A stretch of 64,000 nucleotides of DNA from Anaerolineales bacterium. Its GTDB lineage: Bacteria > Chloroflexota > Anaerolineae > Anaerolineales > Villigracilaceae. The stretch spans positions 1,860,001 through 1,924,000 of the forward strand of contig JABTTV010000001.1 of NCBI GenBank assembly GCA_015075725.1. The letters run 5' to 3'. Shown piece by piece: positions 27,032-34,901 of the stretch. Positions within the stretch are counted from its first letter, which is position 1; the number at the start of each line of letters is the position of its first letter. The translations under genes were made by a program, and so were the position numbers. The notes below the pieces were generated by a model. That model had not been told where the DNA came from and made no database searches. It was given only the letters and a program-made list of their open reading frames with translations.

Positions 27032-27210
27032 CCGAGGGGACCGTTGCCATAATAGATCGATGACCTCAATATATTGCGACCTTGGCAGAGATTTGCTACC
27101 TGCCAGGGTTGCTTTGGGTAAGTATGGGATATATCCTTATGGTGTTTATTTTTTTCTATCCTTCTGAACATTAAAGTAAATGCACAAAAAAGTAAGATCG
27201 TTTGAGATGC

Positions 27211-27311
27211 AAAACTAGGTATTCGAAGTTCTTAAATCTAAGTAGTTTCCACGATGGCAGACCATCGTGGTTTTGCTTTAATGGGCGCATCGCTGCAGTG
27301 AGTTTGCTGCA
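27211..27311 (+). promoter_or_regulatory. Structured leader element, copy B (upstream of repeat peptide)
   Basis: AAACTAGGTA (27212-27221), a second block AAATCTAAGTA (27234-27244), then TTTCCACGATGG and its pair CCATCGTGG (27249-27257 with 27262-27270) and TTTTGCTTTAATGGG. Here TATT pairs with AGTA where copy C has TACTC with GAGTA, so the stem is kept while bases change. A second small hairpin, TGCAG with CTGCA (27294-27298, 27307-27311), is shared with copy C. The gene start is at 27338. The rest of the 306-base gap upstream (27032-27210) shows only a weak 9-bp hairpin. Confidence 0.65.
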
Positions 27312-27337
27312 AAGCTATATAAACCAAGGAGAAAAAA

Positions 27338-27580
27338 ATGTTAAAAAATCGTACATTCAAATTACTGCTTATCGGACTGGTCCTGGCAATTGTTGCTATC
27401 TTTTTTCAGAATGCTTTTGCCAAGGTGAGCGATCCCACCGCGGTGGATCATACCTTCCACACGCCACCCATGTCAGACTACAAACCTGTGGATCATACCT
27501 TCCACACGCCACCCATGTCGGACTACAAGCCTGTGGATCACACATTCCACACACCGCCCATGTCGGACTATAACCCTTGA
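27338..27580 (+). CDS. Small exported peptide of three 15-residue repeats
   Basis: 80-residue protein of no family I know. Residues 1-28 are a signal peptide or membrane anchor ('LLLIGLVLAIVAIFFQNAFA', with AFA a likely signal peptidase I site). After a 7-residue link, exactly three 15-residue units 'VDHTFHTPPMSDYKP' run to the stop; only one residue differs in the last unit. Each has a His-x2-His pair and two adjacent prolines, so the 6 His could bind metal or the repeats could be a surface epitope. AAGGAG precedes the ATG and leader copy B lies directly upstream. It looks like a real, regulated secreted gene; the function is unknown. Confidence 0.75.
   Translation: MLKNRTFKLLLIGLVLAIVAIFFQNAFAKVSDPTAVDHTFHTPPMSDYKPVDHTFHTPPMSDYKPVDHTFHTPPMSDYNP
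27443..27577 (+). repeat. Three tandem 45-bp coding repeats
   Basis: Units 27443-27487, 27488-27532 and 27533-27577, nearly identical in DNA and in frame with the small peptide gene. The few base changes are almost all synonymous, so the amino-acid sequence appears to be under selection. Confidence 0.9.
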
Positions 27581-27625
27581 TCAAGTTACCGGTTAACTGT
27601 TCAATCAGCGGACTGAATCATGAAA

Positions 27626-27666
27626 GACAGCAATCTCTTCCGATTTTTTTGGAAGAGATTGCTGTC
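27626..27666 (+). terminator. Perfect 16-bp hairpin after the repeat-peptide gene
   Basis: Arms 27626-27641 and 27651-27666 are perfectly complementary with a T-rich 9-base loop. It lies 46 bases after the stop codon. There is no T-run after the stem, so it may stabilise the mRNA end instead of terminating. Confidence 0.5.
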
Positions 27667-27717
27667 TCAATGGATGGGTGATGGCTTGAGCTTGTTGTCA
27701 GGGAGGTTAATGAGCGA

Positions 27718-27816
27718 AAAACTAGGTACTCCATTCTTGAAACCTGAGTAGTTTCCACGATGGCAATCCAGCATGGTTTTGCTTTAATGGGCACATCGAT
27801 GCAGACGCTTTCTGCA
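27718..27816 (+). promoter_or_regulatory. Structured leader element, copy C (upstream of methyltransferase)
   Basis: AAACTAGGTACTC (27719-27731) can pair as AAAC/GTTT and TACTC/GAGTA with the downstream block (27746-27754), leaving TAGG bulged. CCACGATGG (27755-27763) faces CCAGCATGG (27768-27776), two mismatches. TTTTGCTTTAATGGG and the hairpin TGCAG/CTGCA (27800-27804, 27812-27816) match copy B. Distance to the gene start is 55 bases from the TTTAATG, as in copy B. Confidence 0.65.
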
Positions 27817-27843
27817 ATTTTTATAAATGATTAGGAGAAAAAG

Positions 27844-28686
27844 ATGAGCATAATAACTTCTGAAAAGCGCGATGAAATGACACCTGAAATGGAGGCGCTG
27901 AAAGTACGACTCAAAGCCACCTGGGAAGCGGGCGATTACGGACACTTTGCCACATATCTGTTGCCTGGGGCGTTGGAGTTCCTTTCTCGGGTTACGGTCG
28001 AACCGGGAAGTCGTGTCCTTGATGTGGCTTGCGGTGCCGGGCAGACGGCAATTCCGATGGCGCGGGCGGGTGCGAAGGTAACCGGGATCGACCTCGCCGC
28101 GAATTTGGTGGAGCAAGCCCGCGCCATGTCAAAGGTAGAAAAGCTGGACGCCCGCTTCGATGAGGGAGATGCGGAAATGCTTCCTTATGACGATGCTTCG
28201 TTCGATATGGTGATCAGCCTGATCGGAGCCATGTTCGCACCCCGCCCTGAACTGGTCGCCGCGGAGTTGAAACGTGTAACCCGACCGGGCGGCAAGATCA
28301 TCATGGGCAATTGGACCCCCGGTGGTTTCGTGGGGCAGATGTTCAAGATCATGGGCAAACACGTGCCACCTTCGCCCCTAATGCCCCCACCCGTGAAATG
28401 GGGCGATGAAGCAACCGTGCGCGAACGATTTGGGAATGAATTCTCGCATCTTAAAGTCAGCCGCCACCTGTACCCGTTCAAATATCCTTTTTCCCCTGCA
28501 AAGGTTGTCGAATTCTTCCGTCAATATTATGGTCCGACATTCAAAGCCTTTGCTGCGCTTGAAGGGGATAAACAGGCAGCCCTGCGAAGTGAGTTGGAAG
28601 AATTATGGAGCACCTTCAACACAGCCATGAACGGCACGACAAGTGTAATGGCTGAGTATCTTGAAGTGGTTGCTGTAAAAGCATAG
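27844..28686 (+). CDS. Class I SAM-dependent methyltransferase
   Basis: Methyltransferase of 280 residues of the UbiE/type-11 group. Motif I is '[28 protein letters not shown]', then '[21 protein letters not shown]' and '[19 protein letters not shown]'. The C-terminal third ('[21 protein letters not shown]') is the substrate-side extension; the substrate is unknown. AGGAG lies before the ATG and leader copy C lies directly upstream. No quinone-biosynthesis gene is near, so a ubiquinone/menaquinone role is not supported by context. Confidence 0.9.
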   Translation: MSIITSEKRDEMTPEMEALKVRLKATWEAGDYGHFATYLLPGALEFLSRVTVEPGSRVLDVACGAGQTAIPMARAGAKVTGIDLAANLVEQARAMSKVEKLDARFDEGDAEMLPYDDASFDMVISLIGAMFAPRPELVAAELKRVTRPGGKIIMGNWTPGGFVGQMFKIMGKHVPPSPLMPPPVKWGDEATVRERFGNEFSHLKVSRHLYPFKYPFSPAKVVEFFRQYYGPTFKAFAALEGDKQAALRSELEELWSTFNTAMNGTTSVMAEYLEVVAVKA

Positions 28687-28771
28687 AAAATTCAAAATGT
28701 GAATGAAGGAGCATCGAAAAAAAAGTAGATGCTCCTGGCAAGTTTTTGGAATAATCAACAAGAGGATCGCA

Positions 28772-29560
28772 ATGAATCAACCAAAAGGATACGTAGACAC
28801 ACAATATTTGCAGACTACCGCCGCCCTGCTTCAGGACTTCAAACAACGCAGTTACGAATGGATGCAAATTCAGCCGGGTCATGTTGTTTTGGATGTCGGC
28901 TGTGGCCCAGCTTCTGATACGGTGGCGCTTGCCCGGTGGGTTGGATCAAGCGGACAGGTTTGCGGAGTGGATTATGACCCGGAAATGATTGTTGAGGCGG
29001 ATTATCGTGCCATGCAGGCAGGAGTCAACAGTTGGGTTAATCATCAGCAAGGATCGGCGGATGAACTTCCGTATCCCTCCAACCACTTTGACTCTTGTCG
29101 AAGTGAACGCGTCTTCCAACATTTAAAGAACCCGGAACGGGCGTTAGAGGAAATGGTGCGGGTCACAAAACCTGGCGGCAGGATCGTTGTTTGGGATGCA
29201 GATTGGGGAACTCTTACCATCGATACGGACGAGGTCGAGACCGAACGGAAACTGGTTCGCATCATGGCCGAGATCACGGTCAACAATGGTTATTCCGGGC
29301 GGCAGTTGTACCGCATGTTTAAGAAAAAGTCACTGACCGGGGTGGTTTTTGAAGCCAACACAATGTTCTTTGACAGGTATGAGTTGCTACGAACCATTGT
29401 CGGTTTTGATTATGTGGAAAGCCGGGCTCTTGCCATGGGTGAGGTTACGCAACAGGAATTGGACCGCTGGCATAAGAGCCTCGAAGAGTCAGACCGCGAA
29501 GGCTGTTTCTTCGGCAGCGTAAACGGTATTTTGATCTCCGGTGAGAAACCAGAAAGATAA
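28772..29560 (+). CDS. Class I SAM-dependent methyltransferase
   Basis: Second methyltransferase, 262 residues. Motif I is 'VVLDVGCGPASDTVALARWVG', followed by 'VCGVDYDPEMI', 'GSADELPYPSNHFDSCRSERVFQHL' and 'EMVRVTKPGGRIVVWDADW'. It is distinct from the preceding methyltransferase and has no leader copy. The ATG at 28772 has AGAGGA 6 bases upstream; the 23-codon upstream extension is not supported. Substrate unknown. A flavoprotein gene follows after 156 bases. Confidence 0.9.
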   Translation: MNQPKGYVDTQYLQTTAALLQDFKQRSYEWMQIQPGHVVLDVGCGPASDTVALARWVGSSGQVCGVDYDPEMIVEADYRAMQAGVNSWVNHQQGSADELPYPSNHFDSCRSERVFQHLKNPERALEEMVRVTKPGGRIVVWDADWGTLTIDTDEVETERKLVRIMAEITVNNGYSGRQLYRMFKKKSLTGVVFEANTMFFDRYELLRTIVGFDYVESRALAMGEVTQQELDRWHKSLEESDREGCFFGSVNGILISGEKPER

Positions 29561-29716
29561 TTGATCTATTTGGTTTGTCGATCTGTGGTCTGTTGATCAG
29601 GCCCTGTATGGGTCATGTCCATCGTCATTTGGGTGAGATCGAGACCGCAAAAGATATCTTGCGAAAAGCAAAATAGCGGAAGGAATTTTATTGGTTGAAA
29701 TTGGAGTGAGGTAATT

Positions 29717-30862
29717 ATGAAATACGACGTAATCATTGTAGGCGGACGCGTTGCAGGGGCGGTTCTCGCCACCCGGTTGGGAAAGCTTGGTCACCGGGTG
29801 TTGGTTGTGGAAAAATCGCAATTACCCAGCGATACTTTATCCACTTCGTTCTTTCGCGCGCCCGCATTGCGGGTGTTCGAAAAAATGGGTGTGATGGGAA
29901 AGGTGGCTGCCATGGCACCGCGCATGGAATTGATCTGGAACTATATCGATGGGCATATCCTTGTGGACCCTGTGGAAGCCCCGGAGGAGCATTTGCGGTT
30001 TTTCCTGAGCGAACGCCGCATTACCCTCGATTGGATCCTTTACAAACGAATGACCCGCGAGAAGAATATCGAGGTCCGCCAGAATGCAAAGGTCAAAGAT
30101 TTGATCTGGGAGGATGGACGGGTGGCTGGCATCCGGTGGAATGAAAAGGGCAGGGAGCACGAGGCAACCGCACGGGTCGTGGTTGGAGCCGATGGATTTT
30201 ATTCCACGCTTGCCAATTTACTCCAGCCGCCATATGAAAGCTATGTTCCGGTCCGGCGTTTTGCCTATTATGGGTACTTCCGTGATCTAGATTCATTCGA
30301 TGTGCCTACGGCGGAGCATCATTTTATCGGAAATACGATCTCATATATCTTCCCGACCGACTACGATTTGACAATGGTGGCTGTGAGCATGCCGATCCAG
30401 GGTTTTGCTGAATTCAAGAGATCGCCCCTGAGAAATTTCATGTCTCATTTGGAATCGCTGCCCCTGCTTGTGTCGCGCTTGAAGGATGCGAGGCTTGTAT
30501 CCAATCTATATGGATCCGGGAACATACCCAGTTACCAGCGAATGCCCTACGGGCCTGGCTGGGTATTGACCGGCGACGCGCAACAGGTCATGGACCCATG
30601 GAGCGGAATGGGCATTGACCATGCCACGACCCATGCTGATATGCTGGCGGACTCATTGGATTCATGGATGAACAACGGTTCCACCTGGGACGCCGCCATG
30701 AGCGGGTATCACAAACGCATTCGGGCTTTCAGTAAAAAAGCATTTCAGCGTACGACCACATTTGCCGCGGACCTGCGCCCCATGACCCAGGCTGCGCTCA
30801 TGAAACGAGGCTTGTTCCAGGGAGCCCCGGAAGTTATATCTGTATACAAAAATTATCAGTAA
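29717..30862 (+). CDS. FAD-dependent monooxygenase/oxidoreductase
   Basis: Flavoprotein of 381 residues in the group of geranylgeranyl-reductase-like and aromatic hydroxylases. FAD-binding 'DVIIVGGRVAGAVLATRLGKLG', the 'VVVGADGFYS' motif and 'WVLTGDAQQVMDPWSGMGI', the second FAD contact, are all present. The region 'LSTSFFRAPALRVFEKMG' resembles GG-reductase-type enzymes. GAGG lies before the ATG. It is 11 bases upstream of an EamA transporter, so the pair is probably one transcript. The substrate is unknown. Confidence 0.9.
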   Translation: MKYDVIIVGGRVAGAVLATRLGKLGHRVLVVEKSQLPSDTLSTSFFRAPALRVFEKMGVMGKVAAMAPRMELIWNYIDGHILVDPVEAPEEHLRFFLSERRITLDWILYKRMTREKNIEVRQNAKVKDLIWEDGRVAGIRWNEKGREHEATARVVVGADGFYSTLANLLQPPYESYVPVRRFAYYGYFRDLDSFDVPTAEHHFIGNTISYIFPTDYDLTMVAVSMPIQGFAEFKRSPLRNFMSHLESLPLLVSRLKDARLVSNLYGSGNIPSYQRMPYGPGWVLTGDAQQVMDPWSGMGIDHATTHADMLADSLDSWMNNGSTWDAAMSGYHKRIRAFSKKAFQRTTTFAADLRPMTQAALMKRGLFQGAPEVISVYKNYQ

Positions 30863-30873
30863 TAGAGGAAAAA

Positions 30874-31869
30874 ATGAAAACAAAAACATGGCTTGTATTG
30901 ATCACTTTATATCTTGTGTGGGGATCGACCTATTTCAGCATCAAGGTTGCGATCGAGACCATTCCGCCGTTCTTCCATGCCGCGGCCCGTTTCCTGATAG
31001 CGGGATTGATCTTGATGATCTGGCAAAAAATGGCGGGATATGCGTTGCCCACCCGCAAACAATGGATATCCACTGCAATCATTGGCAACCTGCTTCTCCT
31101 GGGCGGCAACGGATTGGTCTCCTGGGCTGAGCAATTCATACCTTCGGGCATTGCCTCCCTGCTCATCGGTTCCATCCCAATGTTCCTTGTGCTGGGTGAG
31201 GCGCTCCGCCCCGGTGGCACAAAGCCGAATCTCCAGATCGTTGTCGGATTGCTGATCGGACTTGCGGGGATTCTCGTCCTGGTGGGTCCCTCCGAAATTT
31301 CGACCGGCAGCGACAGGCTTGACCCGTTGGGAGTCATTGTCGTGCTGACGGCCTGTATCTTCTGGTCCATCGGCTCCATTTATAGCAAGACCGCGGACCT
31401 GCCCGCCTCATCCCTGATGAACACCGGCGCGCAAATGGTGACGGCGAGTGTTGGCTTGACGATCACCTCCCTGCTCAGCGGCGAATTATCGAATTGGAAT
31501 CCTGCCCTGGTATCCACCCGATCCCTGTTCGGAATGGGTTACCTGATCTTGTTCGGTTCCATCATCGGTTTCAGTTCATACACATGGCTGCTGAAGAATG
31601 CGCCACTGCCGATTTTTTCGACGTATGCGTACGTAAATCCTGTTGTGGCGCTGATCCTTGGCGTCCTGTTTGCAGACGAGCCGCTCAATGCCAGGATTAT
31701 TTTCGCAAGCGCCATCATTCTCGGTTCGGTGATCTTTATCAACTGGGCGAGGCAGGCCGGCGAAAAGAAAAAGAAATCGATCGCTCAACAGGGGACGAAG
31801 AGTGAAATGATCGAAGTTCATGTCCAGCGGTCGATATTGCCAGAGAAATATTCCGTGAAGAAATCTTGA
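30874..31869 (+). CDS. EamA/DMT-family transporter
   Basis: Ten-helix drug/metabolite transporter of 331 residues made of two EamA repeats. The first starts 'LYLVWGSTYFSIKVAIETIPPFFHAAARFL', the second 'LGVIVVLTACIFWSIGSIYSK'. Resembles YedA-type exporters of amino acids and metabolites. A charged cytoplasmic tail of about 40 residues follows the last helix. AGAGG precedes the ATG. The cargo cannot be told; the neighbouring flavoprotein may make it. Confidence 0.9.
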   Translation: MKTKTWLVLITLYLVWGSTYFSIKVAIETIPPFFHAAARFLIAGLILMIWQKMAGYALPTRKQWISTAIIGNLLLLGGNGLVSWAEQFIPSGIASLLIGSIPMFLVLGEALRPGGTKPNLQIVVGLLIGLAGILVLVGPSEISTGSDRLDPLGVIVVLTACIFWSIGSIYSKTADLPASSLMNTGAQMVTASVGLTITSLLSGELSNWNPALVSTRSLFGMGYLILFGSIIGFSSYTWLLKNAPLPIFSTYAYVNPVVALILGVLFADEPLNARIIFASAIILGSVIFINWARQAGEKKKKSIAQQGTKSEMIEVHVQRSILPEKYSVKKS

Positions 31870-31882
31870 TCGTAAGAAATAT

Positions 31883-31917
31883 GACTCACCCCGGATTTAA
31901 GTTTTCGAGGGTGAGTC
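31883..31917. terminator. Hairpin between convergent EamA and asd genes
   Basis: GACTCACCC (31883-31891) pairs with GGGTGAGTC (31909-31917), 9 bp, in the 147-base gap between convergent genes. No strong T-run on either side, so the call is tentative. Confidence 0.45.
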
Positions 31918-32016
31918 CGTATTTAATGCCAAATGAGATTCGGATGGATGCGGATCATTATCCCTTTATACACGTACGCCAGGGTTTTATTTTGATCTCG
32001 TGGTTAATTACATGTA

Positions 32017-33078
32017 TTAAAGCAGATTTTCTTTCACCAACAACTCCGCGTTATAAATGGACGCGCCTGCCGCACCGCGAATCGTGTTGTGCGATAAGAC
32101 AACGAATTTAAGATCGAAGATGGGATCGCGCCTCACGCGGCCGACCACTGTCGTCATGCCTTTTCCTGTCATGCGGTCGAGTCTTGGCTGCGGTCGATCC
32201 GCTTCATCCCTGACCTCGATAACAGGCCGCGGCGACGAAGGCAGATCCCTCGCAGAGGGAGGTGCCGCGTAGTCGCGCATTGCTTGGATAGCCATTGCGG
32301 GCTCCGCAGATTTTCCCAACTGCACACTGGCGCAGACGGTATGACCGTCAATGACCGCCACGCGATTGGTGTGAACACTGAAGACCATGCCTGCAAGATC
32401 GATCCTGCCATTGTTAAACTTGCCGAGCATCTTGCGCGGTTCCCATTCCACTTTTTCTTCCTCGCCGCCGTTGCCCACATTGGGGATGATGTTATCCATG
32501 ATGTCGAGTGATGGCACACCCGGATACCCCGCGCCTGATAATGCCTGTAACGAGGTGGCAAAAACCTTCTTCACGCCGAATTGATTATCCAGGACTTTGA
32601 GCGCAATCGTCAGACCCGTGCTGGTGCAATTCGGGTTGGTGACGATACACCCGCTCCAACCTTTGTTCTTGCGCTGCTGTTTGACGAGTTGAATATGCTC
32701 GGAGTTGATCTCTGGCAGGAGCAACGGCACATCTTCACCCCGACGATACGAAGATGCATTCGAACAGACGGCCGCACCGGCTTTCGCAAATGCAGGTTCG
32801 AGTTCATTGGCAACTTCGGTATGCAATGCCGAAAAAACGATCCTTGCCTGCACTGCATCCGTGGATGCAGGCACGATGACCATGTTTTTGGCGTAATCTG
32901 GCATGGGAGAATCCAATACCCAGCGCGTGGCTGAGGCATATTTCTGCCCGGCAGATTTATCCGACGCGGCAAGGGCAACGACTTTGAACCAGGGATGATT
33001 ATCGAGCAGGGAGACGAAGCGCTGGCCGACCGAGCCTGTCGCGCCGAGAACGGCTACGGGAATTTGAGATTGGGACAT
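32017..33078 (-). CDS. asd: Aspartate-semialdehyde dehydrogenase
   Basis: NADPH-dependent second step of the aspartate pathway: aspartyl phosphate to aspartate semialdehyde, feeding lysine/diaminopimelate, methionine and threonine. The 353-residue protein is of the archaeal/fungal type. 'VAVLGATGSVGQRFVSLL' binds NADP, the catalytic Cys is in 'IVTNPNCTSTG', and 'SLQALSGAGYPG' and 'VFSVHTNRVAVIDGHT' are the family's later blocks. It lies 78 bases downstream of lysC on the same strand, with a palindromic repeat between them, so both depend on the lysC attenuator. Confidence 0.95.
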   Translation of the reverse strand: MSQSQIPVAVLGATGSVGQRFVSLLDNHPWFKVVALAASDKSAGQKYASATRWVLDSPMPDYAKNMVIVPASTDAVQARIVFSALHTEVANELEPAFAKAGAAVCSNASSYRRGEDVPLLLPEINSEHIQLVKQQRKNKGWSGCIVTNPNCTSTGLTIALKVLDNQFGVKKVFATSLQALSGAGYPGVPSLDIMDNIIPNVGNGGEEEKVEWEPRKMLGKFNNGRIDLAGMVFSVHTNRVAVIDGHTVCASVQLGKSAEPAMAIQAMRDYAAPPSARDLPSSPRPVIEVRDEADRPQPRLDRMTGKGMTTVVGRVRRDPIFDLKFVVLSHNTIRGAAGASIYNAELLVKENLL

Positions 33079-33107
33079 CGGGATCTCCTGTTATTTAGAA
33101 TTGGGCT

Positions 33108-33165
33108 GCAGGTTGAAGGCTGAAAGTTTCTAGTTTTGACTTTCAACCTTCGACATTCAACTTGC
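33108..33165. repeat. Imperfect palindrome between lysC and asd
   Basis: GCAGGTTGAAGGCTGAAAG-type arm faces CTTTCAACCTTCGACATTC with an extra AACTTGC, forming a loose hairpin over the lysC stop region. It resembles the other short dispersed intergenic palindromes here. Confidence 0.5.
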
Positions 33166-34584
33166 AACAATAAGCTCGTGCAACGCCTTGACCGCGCTTT
33201 CTGTGTCTGCCGAATCGACGACGAGGGAAATGGATACCTCTGAAGAACCCTGCGCGATGGCGAGCACGTTGACGTTGTTCAATCCGAGCTGGCTGAAAAC
33301 CCTCCCCGCCACTCCCGGTGTATGGCGCATCCCCGAGCCGACGACGGTGACAATGGAGACATCATCGGTCGCCCATACGCGGTCGATGTCTTCGTCCTCG
33401 ATCTCATAGGCGAACGATTTTTCAAGCGCTGAAACGATCGTCGGCGCAACTTCCGACGGCACTGCAAAACAGATCGACTGCTCGGATGATGCCTGGGTGA
33501 TCAATGGCACACTTGTGCCCGTTGATGCCACCGTTCCAAAAGCGCGCGCCGCCACGCCCGGAACGCCCAGCATGCCGCGTCCCTCGATGGTGACGAGGCG
33601 TTGTTTGCGAATCGCAGTCACGGCTTTGACAACCTTTTCCGGTTTGTGCGCCTTAACCCTGCCATCTCCATTGCTGGTGAGGCGCGTGCCGGAATGGGAT
33701 GGGTTGAATGTATTGCAGATGCGTAGTCCGATCCCGGCATCGACGACGGGGCGGATCGTTTTGGGATGCAGGACCTTTGCCCCGAAAAATGCCAACTCGG
33801 CAATTTCGCCGTAGCTGATCTCCGGTAGTGTAAGCGCCTCTTTGACAATGCGCGGGTCCGTTGTCATTACGCCGTCCACATCGGTCCAGATCCAAACCTC
33901 GTCGGCAGGGAGGACTCGGCCAATGATGGCGGCGGAATAATCGCTTCCTCCGCGGCCCAGCGTGGTAACGACGCCTTCCGGAGTTGCGCCGATGAAACCG
34001 GTAACGATGGGGATAATGCCCTTTTCCAGGATTGGATTCATAACAGCCCTTGTTCTTTCAGTTGTGATTCTAAAGTCCGGGTGCGCGTTTTGGAAATGAG
34101 CGTTCGTGACAATGAATTCGGTCGATTCGATTGATCGAGATTCCATTCCCGCATCACTTAAGATTGCCGCCAGCAACCGCACGCTCATCCGTTCGCCCAG
34201 CGATGCGACCGCGTCCAACGCCCGCGGGCTGGCTTCACCGAGGACGGCAATCGCTTTGCATAAATCTATGAGTGAGCGAATCAATTCGTTGATTTCGGCT
34301 TTGACCGTCTTGAGCATCGCTTCATCCTTGATGAGCAAGCTTGCAGCAGCGAAGTGTTTTTCTCTCAGCGTGGATTCGGCTTGGGTAAGCGAATCAATTT
34401 TCCCTTGCGAAGCGGAGGCGGCTGAATCCAAAAGCAGATTCGTCACCCCGGAGACGGCGGATGTTACGACGACGACCCGTTCCCAATCCTTTTTAGAGTC
34501 ACGGATGATCTGTGTGACGTTCCTCAGCGCATCCACCGATCCGACGGATGTTCCCCCAAATTTCATTACAAGTGTTTTTTGCAT
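33157..34584 (-). CDS. lysC: Aspartate kinase
   Basis: Commits aspartate to lysine, threonine and methionine by phosphorylating it. Monofunctional, 475 residues: kinase domain with 'VMKFGGTSVGS' at the N-terminus, 'RGGSDYSAAIIGRVL' and 'WTDVDGVMTTDPR', then two ACT domains from about residue 320 ('VTIEGRGMLGVPGVAARAF' and 'VTVVGSGMRHTPGVAGRVF') that normally bind lysine or threonine. AGGAG precedes the ATG. A Thr-rich leader peptide and a terminator lie upstream, so transcription is predicted to fall when threonine is plentiful. asd follows on the same strand. Confidence 0.96.
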   Translation of the reverse strand: MQKTLVMKFGGTSVGSVDALRNVTQIIRDSKKDWERVVVVTSAVSGVTNLLLDSAASASQGKIDSLTQAESTLREKHFAAASLLIKDEAMLKTVKAEINELIRSLIDLCKAIAVLGEASPRALDAVASLGERMSVRLLAAILSDAGMESRSIESTEFIVTNAHFQNAHPDFRITTERTRAVMNPILEKGIIPIVTGFIGATPEGVVTTLGRGGSDYSAAIIGRVLPADEVWIWTDVDGVMTTDPRIVKEALTLPEISYGEIAELAFFGAKVLHPKTIRPVVDAGIGLRICNTFNPSHSGTRLTSNGDGRVKAHKPEKVVKAVTAIRKQRLVTIEGRGMLGVPGVAARAFGTVASTGTSVPLITQASSEQSICFAVPSEVAPTIVSALEKSFAYEIEDEDIDRVWATDDVSIVTVVGSGMRHTPGVAGRVFSQLGLNNVNVLAIAQGSSEVSISLVVDSADTESAVKALHELIVAS

Positions 34585-34611
34585 GGTGCTCTCCTAAGAC
34601 TTCAGAATTCT

Positions 34612-34649
34612 TTGTAAAATAAAAACGCCCCGCGTTTCCGCGAGGCGTT
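34612..34649 (-). terminator. Attenuator terminator before lysC
   Basis: On the minus strand, AACGCC-x-CGCG and its complement (34639-34649 with 34624-34634, one mismatch, loop GAAA) are followed by TTTTTATTTT. The upstream arm GCCTCGCGG (34638-34646) can instead pair perfectly over 9 bp with CCGCGAGGC inside the leader-peptide gene (34704-34712), which would break the terminator. Confidence 0.8.
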
Positions 34650-34675
34650 GTGTGTTTTTGATTCCGTTCCTACGG

Positions 34676-34762
34676 TTATCTCTGACCAACACTATGTGCA
34701 AATGCCTCGCGGGGTGTGCCGGAGGTAGTGGTCGTGGTCGTGGAGAAAAAAACCGGATGCAT
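34676..34762 (-). CDS. Threonine-rich attenuator leader peptide
   Basis: 28-codon open frame, MHPVFFSTTTTTTSGTPREA... to TAA, with six consecutive Thr codons (residues 8-13, codons ACG, ACC and ACT) plus one more at 16. This has the organisation of thr-operon leaders: Thr run, antiterminator arm just downstream (34704-34714), then terminator. A ribosome waiting for Thr-tRNA would leave that arm free and let lysC be transcribed. The start codon is about 10 bases after a TAGAAT -10 element, so the message is nearly or fully leaderless and there is no ribosome site. It is too short to be found by ordinary gene calling. Confidence 0.8.
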   Translation of the reverse strand: MHPVFFSTTTTTTSGTPREAFAHSVGQR

Positions 34763-34772
34763 GTTGGGCGGT

Positions 34773-34800
34773 ATTCTACCCGAAAGATGAAATGAGTCAA
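34773..34800 (-). promoter_or_regulatory. Promoter of the lysC-asd operon
   Basis: TTGACT (complement of 34795-34800), 16-base spacer and TAGAAT (complement of 34773-34778). The predicted transcript would start at or within 3 bases of the leader-peptide ATG. Confidence 0.7.
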
Positions 34801-34901
34801 GATGGAAATGGCATTTGACTCCTTCAAGCCATTCCCATTAAACTATCTTTAAACTCTGACTTCACCCTTTGAAACGGGTGAACCGCGAAAACGGAGATTT
34901 T

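Noticed and set aside
27443..27577. Tandem repeats considered as a CRISPR array
   Set aside because: Three adjoining units without spacers, in frame with a signal-peptide gene; no cas genes nearby.
25919..27816. Leader copies considered as a known riboswitch (GEMM, ykkC, fluoride, cobalamin)
   Set aside because: The conserved blocks do not match the consensus of any of these that I can recall; left as an unassigned element.
34869..34901. TTG start for the amine oxidase
   Set aside because: The ATG at 34902 has GGAG in place and fits the family start.
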